From NCBI GenBank assembly GCA_003481745.1, contig QULP01000013.1:1-64000 (forward strand): a stretch of 64,000 bases of DNA, read 5' to 3'. Positions 41,798 through 50,492 of the stretch are shown one piece after another. Below the pieces are notes generated by a model. That model made no database searches, was not told the DNA's origin, and saw nothing but the letters and a program-made list of their open reading frames with translations. A program made the translations under genes and the position numbers. Position 1 is the first letter of the stretch. Every line of letters starts with the position of its first letter. The stretch is from Firmicutes bacterium OM04-13BH. Lineage in GTDB: Bacteria > Bacillota > Clostridia > Lachnospirales > Lachnospiraceae.

Positions 41798-43264
41798 ATG
41801 AAACGAAAAAAAATAGCAATTGTGCTTGCTGCAATGTCTCTCATGTTAATGACAGGTTGTGGCGCACAAAAAGAAAAATTAAAAGCAGATACTCCGGTGG
41901 AAAAAGAATTTTCTGAAGTATCGGTTCATGACCCATCGATTATAGATGGAGAAGATGGAAGCTATTATATTTTTGGCTCACATCTTGCAGTAGCAAAAAC
42001 AGAGGATTTAATGAACTGGACGTATGTCAATCAGGGAGTAAAAAATAATAATACGGTGATTCCAAATGTATTAAAAGAAATGAAAGAAGCATTTGAGTGG
42101 TCACAGAGCAATACGTTTTGGGCTCCAGACGTCATAAAATTAAACGATGGAAGTTATAAATTATATTATTGTAATTGCAAAGGGGACTCTCCGCTATCCT
42201 GTCTTGGAACAGCAGTTTCAGATTCTGTGGAAGGACCTTATAGCAATGAGGGAATTATGCTAAAATCCGGAATGAGTGCAAGTGAGAAGGACGAAGATGG
42301 AAATCTGTATCAGGCGACAACAGACCCAAATGTGGTAGACCCGGTTGTATTTTATGATAAAGAAGGGAAACTCTGGATGATTTATGGCTCTTATTCCGGA
42401 GGAATCTTTGTAAAAGAAATGGATGCAGAGAGCGGAATGCCTTTAGAGAGCGGATATGGAGAAAAACTGCTTGGAGGAAATCATCTAAGAATTGAAGCTC
42501 CTTATGTCATCTATAATGAAGAAACCGGATATTATTATATGTTCTTATCGTTTGGAGGCTTAGATTCAGATGGAGGCTATAATATCCGTGTGTGTCGTTC
42601 CGAGAACCCGAATGGTCCTTATGTAGATTCCATGGGACAGGACATGAAAGATTGTAAAGGTCCGGCGGGAAGTGCCTTTAGTGATGCAACGGCAGAACAG
42701 TACGGAACAAAATTAATGGGTGGTTATAAATTTACCTGGAAAGAAGGAGAAGAAGGAGAAGATCGAAAAGGCTATCTTTCACCAGGTCATAATTCCTGTC
42801 TGTATCAGGAAGAAACCGGAAAATATTTTATTATTTATCACACACGATTTGAAAATAGCGGAGAAACTCATGAAGTGCGTGTACACCAGATGTTTTTTAA
42901 TGAAGAAGGCTGGCCGGTTATTGCGCCATACCGCTATACCGAAGAAAGTGCAGAAAAACTGGAAAGTAAACAGCTTGTTGGAACGTATAAATATATTAAC
43001 CACGGACGTGATATCTCTCCGGATATGAAAGAGTCTGAAGAACTGGTATTGAATAAAAACAATACGATAAGTGGGGCTCTTGAGGGAACTTGGGAATTAA
43101 GTGGAGATTATAATATTACCATAAAGACCGACGAGGCAGAGTATAAAGGGATTGCTTTAAAACAGTGGGATGAAGATGGGAAGAAATATGTCATGACATT
43201 TACTGCACTTGACAGTAAAAGTGGAGTTGTAATCTGGGGAAGTGGCTTAAATGCGATAGACTAG
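41798..43264 (+). CDS. GH43-family endo-arabinanase-like lipoprotein
   Basis: A 488-residue protein. The signal peptide ends in a lipobox with Cys21 (LMLMTGCG), so the enzyme is held on the cell surface. GH43 catalytic acids: Asp45 (VHDPSIID), Asp181 (VVDPVVFY) and Glu233 (IEAPYVIY); the SPGHNSCLYQ stretch includes the usual propeller His. A C-terminal beta domain (from about 400, VGTYKYINHG) resembles that of the 39375 enzyme. It would cut polymeric arabinan outside, feeding the importer. It sits between two terminators as its own unit. Confidence 0.9.
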   Translation: MKRKKIAIVLAAMSLMLMTGCGAQKEKLKADTPVEKEFSEVSVHDPSIIDGEDGSYYIFGSHLAVAKTEDLMNWTYVNQGVKNNNTVIPNVLKEMKEAFEWSQSNTFWAPDVIKLNDGSYKLYYCNCKGDSPLSCLGTAVSDSVEGPYSNEGIMLKSGMSASEKDEDGNLYQATTDPNVVDPVVFYDKEGKLWMIYGSYSGGIFVKEMDAESGMPLESGYGEKLLGGNHLRIEAPYVIYNEETGYYYMFLSFGGLDSDGGYNIRVCRSENPNGPYVDSMGQDMKDCKGPAGSAFSDATAEQYGTKLMGGYKFTWKEGEEGEDRKGYLSPGHNSCLYQEETGKYFIIYHTRFENSGETHEVRVHQMFFNEEGWPVIAPYRYTEESAEKLESKQLVGTYKYINHGRDISPDMKESEELVLNKNNTISGALEGTWELSGDYNITIKTDEAEYKGIALKQWDEDGKKYVMTFTALDSKSGVVIWGSGLNAID

Positions 43265-43270
43265 GAGAGA

Positions 43271-43308
43271 GGTCAGGTAATGAGAAAAAATCATTATCTG
43301 GCCTTTTT
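43271..43308 (+). terminator. Terminator after the surface GH43 gene
   Basis: GGTCAGGTAATGA (43271-43283) pairs with TCATTATCTGGCC (43291-43303), then a T-run. Confidence 0.9.
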
Positions 43309-43370
43309 TATCTATGAGATACCGATTATTCATGTTATAATTCATTAGGAAAGTATCAGATTCAGAGTAG

Positions 43371-43575
43371 TTAAGAAGAGCAGATTTCTTCACTGAGGAA
43401 GCGCCTGATAAACTCCTCATTACTGAGGGTAATCGTACGGCGAGGCTCACCTGGTTTTCTGCCACGGGCAGTGAATGTTGTGTATGTATCCGTGACAGAG
43501 ATGATTCGGCTGTTAGAGATAGCAACCTTGTGGGTATATCGTCCAAGATATTCGATTGCATTACCAAATCCATTA
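43371..43575 (-). pseudogene. IS91-type transposase C-terminal fragment
   Basis: The minus strand encodes IEYLGRYTHKVAISNSRIIS and later RTITLSNEEFIRRFL before a stop at 43373. This YLGRYTHxVAISN stretch is the conserved core of IS91/IS801-type transposases (Y2 family). Only about 65 codons remain and the N-terminus is absent. The fragment stops exactly where the duplicated GH43 tail starts on the other strand. Confidence 0.8.
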
Positions 43576-43576
43576 T

Positions 43577-43792
43577 GCAGCAGGAGTCTTTGGACCTGGT
43601 CATAACTCATTTGTAAAAGCAGAAGATGGAGTGACAGACCTGTGTGTTTTCCATGCAAGACCTTATGATGAAATTGTGGGAGATCCGTTGTATGATCCGA
43701 ATCGTCATGCTATGATAATGAAAGTATATTATGATGAGAACGATTTTCCGGTATTTAAATATCAGACTTTGGAAGAAGTGTTTGCAGAATGA
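43577..43792 (+). pseudogene. Duplicated 3' end of the GH43 gene
   Basis: About 72 codons repeat the end of the 34866 gene: GVFGPGHNSFVKAEDG, then HARPYDEIVGDPLYDPNRHA and the final LEEVFA, with only about six residue changes. There is no start, ribosome site or catalytic part. It likely results from recombination or transposition involving the IS91-type element next to it. Confidence 0.9.
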
Positions 43793-43953
43793 GTTCGAAC
43801 AAAAGAAAATTCCTGGGCAAATTCAAGGCTTTTTTCAATAAGTATTATTGAAAAGAAAGCGAAGCAGATGATAAAATAGGTTTGTGCTTATAAATTTTAC
43901 AGAATACAAATCGGAGCGTACGCTCTCAAGATAAAAAAGAAGGAAAGAAGAAA

Positions 43954-45576
43954 ATGAAAAGTTTATTAATTCTTGGTGCAGGCGGTTTTGGAAGAATGAT
44001 AAAAGAAACCGCACTGGCACTTGGTTATGAGGAAGTCTTATTTTTAGATGATACAGCAAAGGATGATGATGTGATTGGCAGATGCTGCGATTATCATCTG
44101 TATCATAGAGATTATTCAGTAGCGGTAGCAGCTTTTGGAAATAACAAGACGCGTTTATTTTGGACGCAAAAATTGCTTGAAGAGGAGTATGAAGTACCGG
44201 CAATCGTACATCCATCTGCAATCGTCAGTCCGAGTGTTCGCTTAGAGCCGGGCTGTTTTATTATGCAAAGAGCAGTGGTAAATATGAATACAACAATCAA
44301 AATGGCAGCACTTATTAACAGCGGTGCAGTGGTAGACCATGATTCGATTGTAGAGGAAGGTGCACATGTTGGTCTTGGCAGCGTAGTAAAAGCACATTGC
44401 GTGATTGAACCGGGCAGAAAAGTGGAAGCAGGAGAAGTGATTTTCTCTACCAGAAGAACCATCGAAGGCGCAGATAGCCGAAGTCTGGAAGATGCGATTT
44501 ATGCGTTTGGGTTTGGCGATTGCTGTAGTTATGTAAAGCCATTTGGAGAAGGTCATATTAATGAGACTTATGCAGTCTATTTGCCGGATGAAAATGGAAA
44601 TGATGTGCCGCTCTTTGTATTGCAGCGAATTAACATTAACGTCTTTAAAAATCCGGATCAGGTGATGGAAAATATTTTTGGAGTGACGGAATATTTACGT
44701 AATATTATTCGTCAGGACGGTGGCGATTTAGACAGAGAATCCTTATCTTATATTAAGACAAAGAGTGGCGATACTTATTTTGAGGATGAGAAGGGACAGC
44801 CATGGCGTTGTCTGCATTATGTGCCGAATTCCGTGTGCTATCAGCAGGTGGAACGTCCGGAGCAGTTTTATCAATCTGCGCTTAGTTTTGGACATTTCTT
44901 AAAGCAACTGGGAGATTACCCGGCAGACAGTCTTTATGAGACGATTCCGCAGTTTCATGACACTGCAAAGCGTTTTCGTGATTTTGAAGATGCGCAGCGA
45001 AAAGATGTGAAAAATCGCGCCAGATTATGCCATCCGGAGATTGAATTTGTGCTTTCTCGTAAAGCAGATTGTAATGTTTTGATGGAGCAGTTAGAAAAGG
45101 GAGTCTTACCGCTTCGTGTGACACATAATGATACAAAATTGAATAACATTTTGTTTGATAAAGATACGGATCAGGGCTTATGTATCATTGATTTGGATAC
45201 GATTATGCCGGGGCTTGCGTGTAACGATTTTGGCGATTCCATTCGTTTTGGCGCCTCTACCGCAGAAGAAGATGAAAAAGATTTGGACAAAGTACACTTT
45301 GATATCAACCTTTATGAAATCTATGTGAAGGGGTATCTGGAGATGGCAAAAGATGTGCTGACTCCGGCAGAAATTGAGAGCCTTCCATGGGGAGCCAGAT
45401 TGATGACTTTAGAGTGTGGAATGCGTTTTCTTGCGGATTTCCTTCAGGGCGATGTATACTTTAAAACGTCATATCCGGAGCACAATCTGGTGCGCGCAAG
45501 AACACAATTTCGCCTGGTAAAAGAGATGGAAGAGCAGTTTGAGAAGATGCATGAAATTCTGAAAAAGTATTGTTAA
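43954..45576 (+). CDS. Acyltransferase-like/sugar kinase-like fusion protein
   Basis: A 540-residue protein. Residues 1-175 have a NeuD/PglD-like plan: a Rossmann start (LLILGAGGFGRMIKETAL) and left-handed beta-helix hexapeptides (IVHPSAIVSPSVRLEPGC, GAVVDHDSIVEEGAHVG). Residues about 185-540 form an aminoglycoside-phosphotransferase-type kinase close to N-acetylhexosamine 1-kinase: THNDTKLNNILFD (catalytic loop) and IDLDTIMPGL with NDFGDSIRFG. The predicted pairing is sugar N-acylation and sugar 1-phosphorylation in one chain, for activated amino-sugar supply. This is an uncommon fusion. Confidence 0.82.
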   Translation: MKSLLILGAGGFGRMIKETALALGYEEVLFLDDTAKDDDVIGRCCDYHLYHRDYSVAVAAFGNNKTRLFWTQKLLEEEYEVPAIVHPSAIVSPSVRLEPGCFIMQRAVVNMNTTIKMAALINSGAVVDHDSIVEEGAHVGLGSVVKAHCVIEPGRKVEAGEVIFSTRRTIEGADSRSLEDAIYAFGFGDCCSYVKPFGEGHINETYAVYLPDENGNDVPLFVLQRININVFKNPDQVMENIFGVTEYLRNIIRQDGGDLDRESLSYIKTKSGDTYFEDEKGQPWRCLHYVPNSVCYQQVERPEQFYQSALSFGHFLKQLGDYPADSLYETIPQFHDTAKRFRDFEDAQRKDVKNRARLCHPEIEFVLSRKADCNVLMEQLEKGVLPLRVTHNDTKLNNILFDKDTDQGLCIIDLDTIMPGLACNDFGDSIRFGASTAEEDEKDLDKVHFDINLYEIYVKGYLEMAKDVLTPAEIESLPWGARLMTLECGMRFLADFLQGDVYFKTSYPEHNLVRARTQFRLVKEMEEQFEKMHEILKKYC

Positions 45577-45597
45577 TGAGAGTAAAGTTGGTAAAAA

Positions 45598-46500
45598 ATG
45601 AAAAAATTATATGGTTTTATGCCAATTATTACCGGAATCTGTTTTGGTTCTGCCGGGATTTTTGTGCGCAAATTGAGCGGAAATATGAATAACACCACAA
45701 TTGTGGCTTCGAGATTGATTGTTGCAGTACTGTTGCTTGGAATCTGGCTTGCGTATTCGCATCCGGAGTATTTTAAAATTCATTTAAAAGATTGCTGGAT
45801 TTTTATTGGAGCAGGGCTTCTTGGGTCACTTGGTGTGAATGTATGTTACAATTTTGCTATCAATGAGTTGTCGCTTTCGCTTGCAGCGGTGCTGCTTGCA
45901 CTTTCTCCGATTGTGGTCATGATTGTTGCATTTTTTCTCTTTCATGAAGCGATTACGCGAAGAAAAGTATTAAGTATTTTTTTAGCAATTTGTGGCTGCG
46001 TGTTGACAAGTGGGATTTTTGAAACAAATGAGAGTATGCATTGGAGTTGGATTGGAATTTTAGTCGGAAGTGTCGGCGCCATTTTTTATGCGATGTACAG
46101 CATCTTTTCTAAAGTTGGGATGAGACGTGGGTATCCGGCGCTTACGATTACTTTTTATAGTATCCTTTCAATTGCAGTAATCCTGCTTCCGTTTGCAAAA
46201 TGGGGCGATGTGGCGCAGTATATTATGCAAAATCCGTTACCGCATTCGGGGTTTATGTTGGTGCATTCTTTATGTGTTGCGGTGGCTCCATATGCATTTT
46301 ACACAGTGGCACTGGACCATATGGATGCAGGTAAGGCATCCATTTTGTGCTCATGTGAACCGGTTGCGGCAATGGTATTTGGTATTTGCTTTTTTGGAGA
46401 AATCCCAACTGTGCTTTCCATTACAGGGTTAATTATCGTATTAGCAGCGCTTGCAATGTTGGTGCTTCCGGAGAAAAAAACACATAAAAAAAGGGACTGA
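45598..46500 (+). CDS. EamA/DMT-superfamily transporter
   Basis: A 300-residue membrane protein with ten hydrophobic helices in two EamA repeats (about 5-140 and 150-290); motifs include GSAGIFVRKLSG and LALSPIVVMIVAFFLFHEAI in repeat 1 and CEPVAAMVFGICFFGE in repeat 2. DMT proteins export or import small metabolites. It follows the fused sugar enzyme by 21 bp and may be co-transcribed. Its stop codon lies inside a terminator stem. Confidence 0.9.
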   Translation: MKKLYGFMPIITGICFGSAGIFVRKLSGNMNNTTIVASRLIVAVLLLGIWLAYSHPEYFKIHLKDCWIFIGAGLLGSLGVNVCYNFAINELSLSLAAVLLALSPIVVMIVAFFLFHEAITRRKVLSIFLAICGCVLTSGIFETNESMHWSWIGILVGSVGAIFYAMYSIFSKVGMRRGYPALTITFYSILSIAVILLPFAKWGDVAQYIMQNPLPHSGFMLVHSLCVAVAPYAFYTVALDHMDAGKASILCSCEPVAAMVFGICFFGEIPTVLSITGLIIVLAALAMLVLPEKKTHKKRD

Positions 46501-46516
46501 ATTTCAGTCCCTTTTC
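46487..46516 (+). terminator. Terminator overlapping the EamA stop codon
   Basis: AAAAGGGACTGAA pairs with TTTCAGTCCCTTTT around 46488-46515. The TGA stop at 46498-46500 is part of the left arm, a compact gene-terminator overlap. Confidence 0.88.
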
Positions 46517-46602
46517 TTCCGTTTTACAGGGCAATATGGTAGAATAGAGTTGATATCTGAAAGGATAAAAAACATATTTTTTGAAAGGATTTATGAGATG
46601 TT

Positions 46603-47967
46603 ATGAAGGCACAGACGCAAAATATGACTTCGGGAAATGCCGCAAAATTAATCTTCTTTTTTGCGCTTCCGTTAATGCTTGGGAACATTTGCCAGCAACT
46701 TTATACTATGGTAGATACTATGATTGTTGGTCAGGTTGCAGGTGTAGAGGCTTTGGCAGCACTTGGCTCAGTTGATTTTTTAATGTGGATTGTGACAGGC
46801 ATTTCAACAGGAATTACGCAGGGATTTTCAATCTTGATTTCGCAGCATTACGGGGCAGGCAATGGAGTCGCTTTAAGAAAAGTAATTGCGCATAGTTATC
46901 GTTTAACTGCGATTACTGCCGTTTTGGTTTTTGCTTTGAGCCAGCTGTTGGCTTCAGCGGCATTGACCGGACTGCATACCCCGCAAAACATCATTGGAAT
47001 GGCGCTGCTTTATCTGCGAATTATCTTTTGTGGAATTCCATTTACGACGGCATATAATATGTTTGCCTGTGAGCTGCGGGCAATTGGAAACAGTAAAGCA
47101 CCATTGACAGCAATGCTGATTGCATCGCTTATCAACATTGTACTGGATTTATTGTTTGTTGCTGTGTTTGGCTGGGGAATTGCCGGAGCAGCAATCGCAA
47201 CAATTATTGCACAGTTGTTTTCTGCAATCTATTGTTTTGCAATTTTAAAACAAATTAAGCTGGTACAGTTAGCAAAATCGGATTTTGAGCATGAGGCAAA
47301 ACTGGATTTAAATTTACTGAAACTGGGAATTCCGGTAGTTTTTCAAAATATCATTATCGGAGTGGGAGGCTTGGTTGTTCAGTATGTAATAAACGGCTAT
47401 GGTTTCTTATTTGTTGCCGGATTTACTGCGACTAATAAGTTGTATGGCTTGCTTGAGATGGCAGCGATTTCCTATGGTTATGCAATCGTAACTTATGTTG
47501 GACAAAATTTAGGAGCAAAGCAATTTGATCGAATTAAAAGTGGAGTTCGGGTCAGTCTTTTGATTTCGCTTGCGACTTCAATCGTGATTTCCGTTGCAAT
47601 GTTTTTATTTGGGAAACCAATCTTATCCTTGTTCCTCTCCGGAGAGCAACAGCAGATCGAAGCGGTACTTGAGATTGCGTTTCATTATCTTTCTATTATG
47701 GCGGCGATGCTGTGGGTGTTATATTTTTTATACGTGTATCGTTCGGCACTTCAGGGACTTGGAGATACCTTGCTTCCAATGTTAAGTGGATTTGCGGAGT
47801 TCTTGATGCGAATTGGTGCTGCCTTGATTCTTCCGATTTTTATCGGTCAAAATGGAATCTTTTTTGCCGAGATTGCTGCCTGGAGTGGAGCTGCATTGTT
47901 ACTTTGCATTAGTTATTATATTCGGATTCGTGCGACAGAAAAAAAGCTTAATGAAAATAATTGTTAA
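46603..47967 (+). CDS. MATE-family exporter
   Basis: A 454-residue protein with about 12 helices in two repeats; the first helix has FALPLMLGNICQQLYTMVDT and the second half begins LGIPVVFQNIIIGVGGLVVQ. AAAGGA lies 14 bp before the ATG, slightly far. Substrate unknown. Independent of its neighbours, with a terminator before it. Confidence 0.92.
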   Translation: MKAQTQNMTSGNAAKLIFFFALPLMLGNICQQLYTMVDTMIVGQVAGVEALAALGSVDFLMWIVTGISTGITQGFSILISQHYGAGNGVALRKVIAHSYRLTAITAVLVFALSQLLASAALTGLHTPQNIIGMALLYLRIIFCGIPFTTAYNMFACELRAIGNSKAPLTAMLIASLINIVLDLLFVAVFGWGIAGAAIATIIAQLFSAIYCFAILKQIKLVQLAKSDFEHEAKLDLNLLKLGIPVVFQNIIIGVGGLVVQYVINGYGFLFVAGFTATNKLYGLLEMAAISYGYAIVTYVGQNLGAKQFDRIKSGVRVSLLISLATSIVISVAMFLFGKPILSLFLSGEQQQIEAVLEIAFHYLSIMAAMLWVLYFLYVYRSALQGLGDTLLPMLSGFAEFLMRIGAALILPIFIGQNGIFFAEIAAWSGAALLLCISYYIRIRATEKKLNENNC

Positions 47968-48002
47968 AATCAAAAAGTTTTAAGAAATTTTCAGAAAAAA
48001 CG

Positions 48003-48031
48003 TTGGAAAACCTCGAAGAATATAGTACAAT
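48003..48031 (+). promoter_or_regulatory. Promoter of the cell-wall binding protein gene
   Basis: TTGGAA (48003-48008) and TACAAT (48026-48031) have a 17-bp spacer, and GAGAGGAGG precedes the start at 48065. Confidence 0.65.
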
Positions 48032-48064
48032 ATAAGTACTAATAATCCGAGAGGAGGAAACGTT

Positions 48065-49288
48065 ATGAAGAGAAAAAGATTAGGGGGATTGGCAGTTGCT
48101 TTAGCACTTGGATTGGGGGTCACTTCGGTTGTACCTGCACCGGTAGCAGCCGCCGCTGTGGAGGCTGGCTGGTCCGATGAAATGTCGACCGGTGAAGTGG
48201 TGCAAGGCGATGAGTGGACACAGGAAATTGTAACCAATTTTTACAGTGGAGAAATTCAAAAAGTAATCTATCGTAACTATGATAATGCACATACGAAGAA
48301 TAAGCTTGAAAGCAAATGGGTTTATACAGCAAATGACAGGCGCTGGAGATGTTATAATAGTGATGAGCCGAATGCAGTGCCGGATACGCTGGACACCGGA
48401 ACATACATGGTAGGGCTCAGATATGAATATGAATTCGGAGAGATTCCTTTAAGATATTATCTTCGTGCAGATTATAATGATCGAACGGCAGGAATTCCAG
48501 AAGGAGGGTACTATCTTATATGGTCGGATGGAATGACAGGAGAAGACAGCTATCATTATTTTATGAAAGAGGGAGACTATGATAATGATGAAGGATTCCC
48601 GATTGAAGGGCTTGAAGTTCCATCGGAATACATGTCCTATAAAATGCTTGAAATTGAAATAGATGGAATCAATCATACTTACATCTTAGATGATTCTGGA
48701 ATTCCGATGACAAATTACTGGTATTGGGATATTTATGATCAAGCTCATTATTTTGATGAATATGGAGATATGGCTCGGTACTGGAATTATATCTATGATT
48801 CCTACTACTGGTTTGGTAATGACGGTGTGATGAAAACTTACTGGCAGAAAGTTTATGGTAAATATTACTGGTTGGCAAGTGATGGAGCGATGAGAACCTG
48901 TTGGCAGAAAGTATATGGTAAGTATTACTGGTTAGGACACTCCAATGATGGAGCGATGAAGACCGGCTGGCAAAAGGTCTATGGCAAATATTATTGGCTC
49001 GGACATGCAAATGATGGAGCGATGAAGACCGGATGGCAGAAAGTCTATAACAAATGGTATTATCTTGGCAGAGCAAATGATGGAGCAATGAAGACCGGAT
49101 GGCAGACCATTGGAGGAAAGAAATATTATCTTGGCGGAGCAAATGACGGAGCAATGAAGACCGGATGGCAGACCATTGGAGGAAAGAAATATTACTTTGG
49201 CGGAGCAAATGACGGAGCAATGAGAACCGGCTGGCAGACTATTGGAGGAAAGAAATATAACTTTGGTTCCGATGGTGCATTAAGATAG
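48065..49288 (+). CDS. Exported protein with C-terminal cell-wall binding repeats
   Basis: A 407-residue protein with a signal peptide (about 1-30, ending in VAAAAVEAG). Residues about 35-230 form a unique acidic and aromatic domain (YSGEIQKVIYRNYDN, YYLIWSDGMTGEDSYHY) that I do not recognise. From about 235 there are eight to nine tandem choline-binding-type repeats (GWQKVYGKYYWLG, NDGAMKTG), becoming more identical toward the end. Such repeats hold proteins on teichoic acid-type polymers. No catalytic motif is evident; a binding or display role is likely. Confidence 0.88.
   Translation: MKRKRLGGLAVALALGLGVTSVVPAPVAAAAVEAGWSDEMSTGEVVQGDEWTQEIVTNFYSGEIQKVIYRNYDNAHTKNKLESKWVYTANDRRWRCYNSDEPNAVPDTLDTGTYMVGLRYEYEFGEIPLRYYLRADYNDRTAGIPEGGYYLIWSDGMTGEDSYHYFMKEGDYDNDEGFPIEGLEVPSEYMSYKMLEIEIDGINHTYILDDSGIPMTNYWYWDIYDQAHYFDEYGDMARYWNYIYDSYYWFGNDGVMKTYWQKVYGKYYWLASDGAMRTCWQKVYGKYYWLGHSNDGAMKTGWQKVYGKYYWLGHANDGAMKTGWQKVYNKWYYLGRANDGAMKTGWQTIGGKKYYLGGANDGAMKTGWQTIGGKKYYFGGANDGAMRTGWQTIGGKKYNFGSDGALR
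48800..49284 (+). repeat. Tandem cell-wall-binding repeat array (coding)
   Basis: DNA-level repeats of roughly 60-66 bp encode the W/Y-rich motif GAMKTGWQ with a variable linker. The last copies (about 49000-49270) share long identical blocks such as GGAGCAATGAAGACCGG, indicating recent copy-number change by slippage or recombination. Length variation between strains is likely. Confidence 0.85.
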
Positions 49289-49406
49289 TAAATTAGAACA
49301 TAAAAAACAAAAAGAGATTTGCCATGGCAGGGATGCCATGGTTGTGAACTTTCGAAAAAATCTCCCCTAAACAAATTTTAGGGCTGATGAGGAATAAAAA
49401 GATATT

Positions 49407-49455
49407 AAAAATCCGGCATTTGCAGGCGATTTTGCTTGCAAACGACCGGATTTTT
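49407..49455 (+). terminator. Terminator after the surface protein gene
   Basis: AAAATCCGG (49408-49416) pairs with CCGGATTTT (49446-49454), with a further TTTGCA/TGC-AAA pairing inside, followed by T residues. A smaller hairpin (GCCATGGCA-GGGA-TGCCATGG) lies at about 49321-49342. The remainder of 49289-49611 shows no gene. Confidence 0.75.
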
Positions 49456-49611
49456 GTTGGATCTGGTCTGTTATTCGATTAAAGTATGATGTGAATATCA
49501 AAAATTTTGGTGTACATCACGAATAAATTAGTTGTTTTATCGAATCGTACCAAGTATAATGGAATGAACAACATCCAATGTTACACAAAAACGAGGAAAG
49601 GAGTATGAGCG

Positions 49612-50331
49612 ATGCCTGAATACTTAAAAAAAATTAACCGGTCATCAGTTGTACAGCGTGTAATTGACCGTCTTACACAGGCGATGCTGAGTGGGGAATT
49701 AAAACCGGGAGATAAGATTCCTACAGAAATGGAGCTGTCAGAGCAGCTAGGAGTGGCACGCAATTCCATACGTGAAGCAATAAAGATTCTGGTTTATATT
49801 GGGGTATTAGAAATTAAAAGAGCAGAAGGAACTTTTGTATGTAATGGCTTCTCAGAAAGTCTGATTGACCCAATGATTTATGGAATTATCTTGAATCAGC
49901 AAAATGAACAGGAACTGCATGAATTAAGAGCAATGGTAGAGACAGGTGTGATGCGTCTTGCTGTTGAAAAATGCAGTGAAGAAGAGATTGCACAGCTGAA
50001 AGAAAGAATGATTCATTTAAAAGAAACAATTATGGTAGAACATCCGGATGTAGATGCTGTATTTGAGGCAGATAACGAGTTTCATGATGCAATCACAGAT
50101 ATGGGACATAACTCTATGATTTCTAAAATAAACGCAATTATGCGCGTTCTCACATATTCTACGAGATATGAATCAGTAAAGGGAATGTTAGAGTCCGGAA
50201 GGAAAGAAGAATTGTATGAAGCACATGAACGAGTGTATCAAATGATTGAAAACCGCCAGAAAGAGGGTCTGCATCAGTCTGTAGAAGCAACTTATTTTTT
50301 TAGGGTTTTTGGGGAGAACTTAAAAGTTTGA
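49612..50331 (+). CDS. FadR-type GntR transcriptional regulator
   Basis: A 239-residue protein after GAAAGGAG. The winged HTH (about 8-75) contains IPTEMELSEQLGVARNSIRE and the wing GVLEIKRAEGTFV. The FCD ligand domain (about 95-230) has LRAMVETGVMRLAVE, the metal-site Asp/His residues in ADNEFHDAITDMGHN and a YEAHERVYQMI helix. It may control sugar-acid or central metabolism; the phosphoglucomutase gene follows but has its own promoter. Confidence 0.9.
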   Translation: MPEYLKKINRSSVVQRVIDRLTQAMLSGELKPGDKIPTEMELSEQLGVARNSIREAIKILVYIGVLEIKRAEGTFVCNGFSESLIDPMIYGIILNQQNEQELHELRAMVETGVMRLAVEKCSEEEIAQLKERMIHLKETIMVEHPDVDAVFEADNEFHDAITDMGHNSMISKINAIMRVLTYSTRYESVKGMLESGRKEELYEAHERVYQMIENRQKEGLHQSVEATYFFRVFGENLKV

Positions 50332-50411
50332 GAAAAAATAGAAAACCAATAATCATTGTATATTTTGTCGAAAAAAGAGCACAAAAATAGGTGCAAAGTC
50401 CTCCGGCTTTA

Positions 50412-50440
50412 TTGCGGTTTTACCAAAAATATGGTATAGT
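50412..50440 (+). promoter_or_regulatory. Promoter of the phosphoglucomutase gene
   Basis: TTGCGG (50412-50417) and TATAGT (50435-50440) have a 17-bp spacer, 53 bp before the start codon. Confidence 0.6.
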
Positions 50441-50492
50441 ATAGTTACGTTTTATACATACATAAAAAATAGAATAGTAGGAGTGGTTAAAA

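Noticed and set aside
48669..49220. Long open frame on the minus strand opposite the wall-binding repeats
   Set aside because: It mirrors the repeat codons, has no ribosome site and no protein-like composition.
48800..49284. CRISPR-like array
   Set aside because: The repeats are coding, in frame and without unique spacers; they encode wall-binding motifs.
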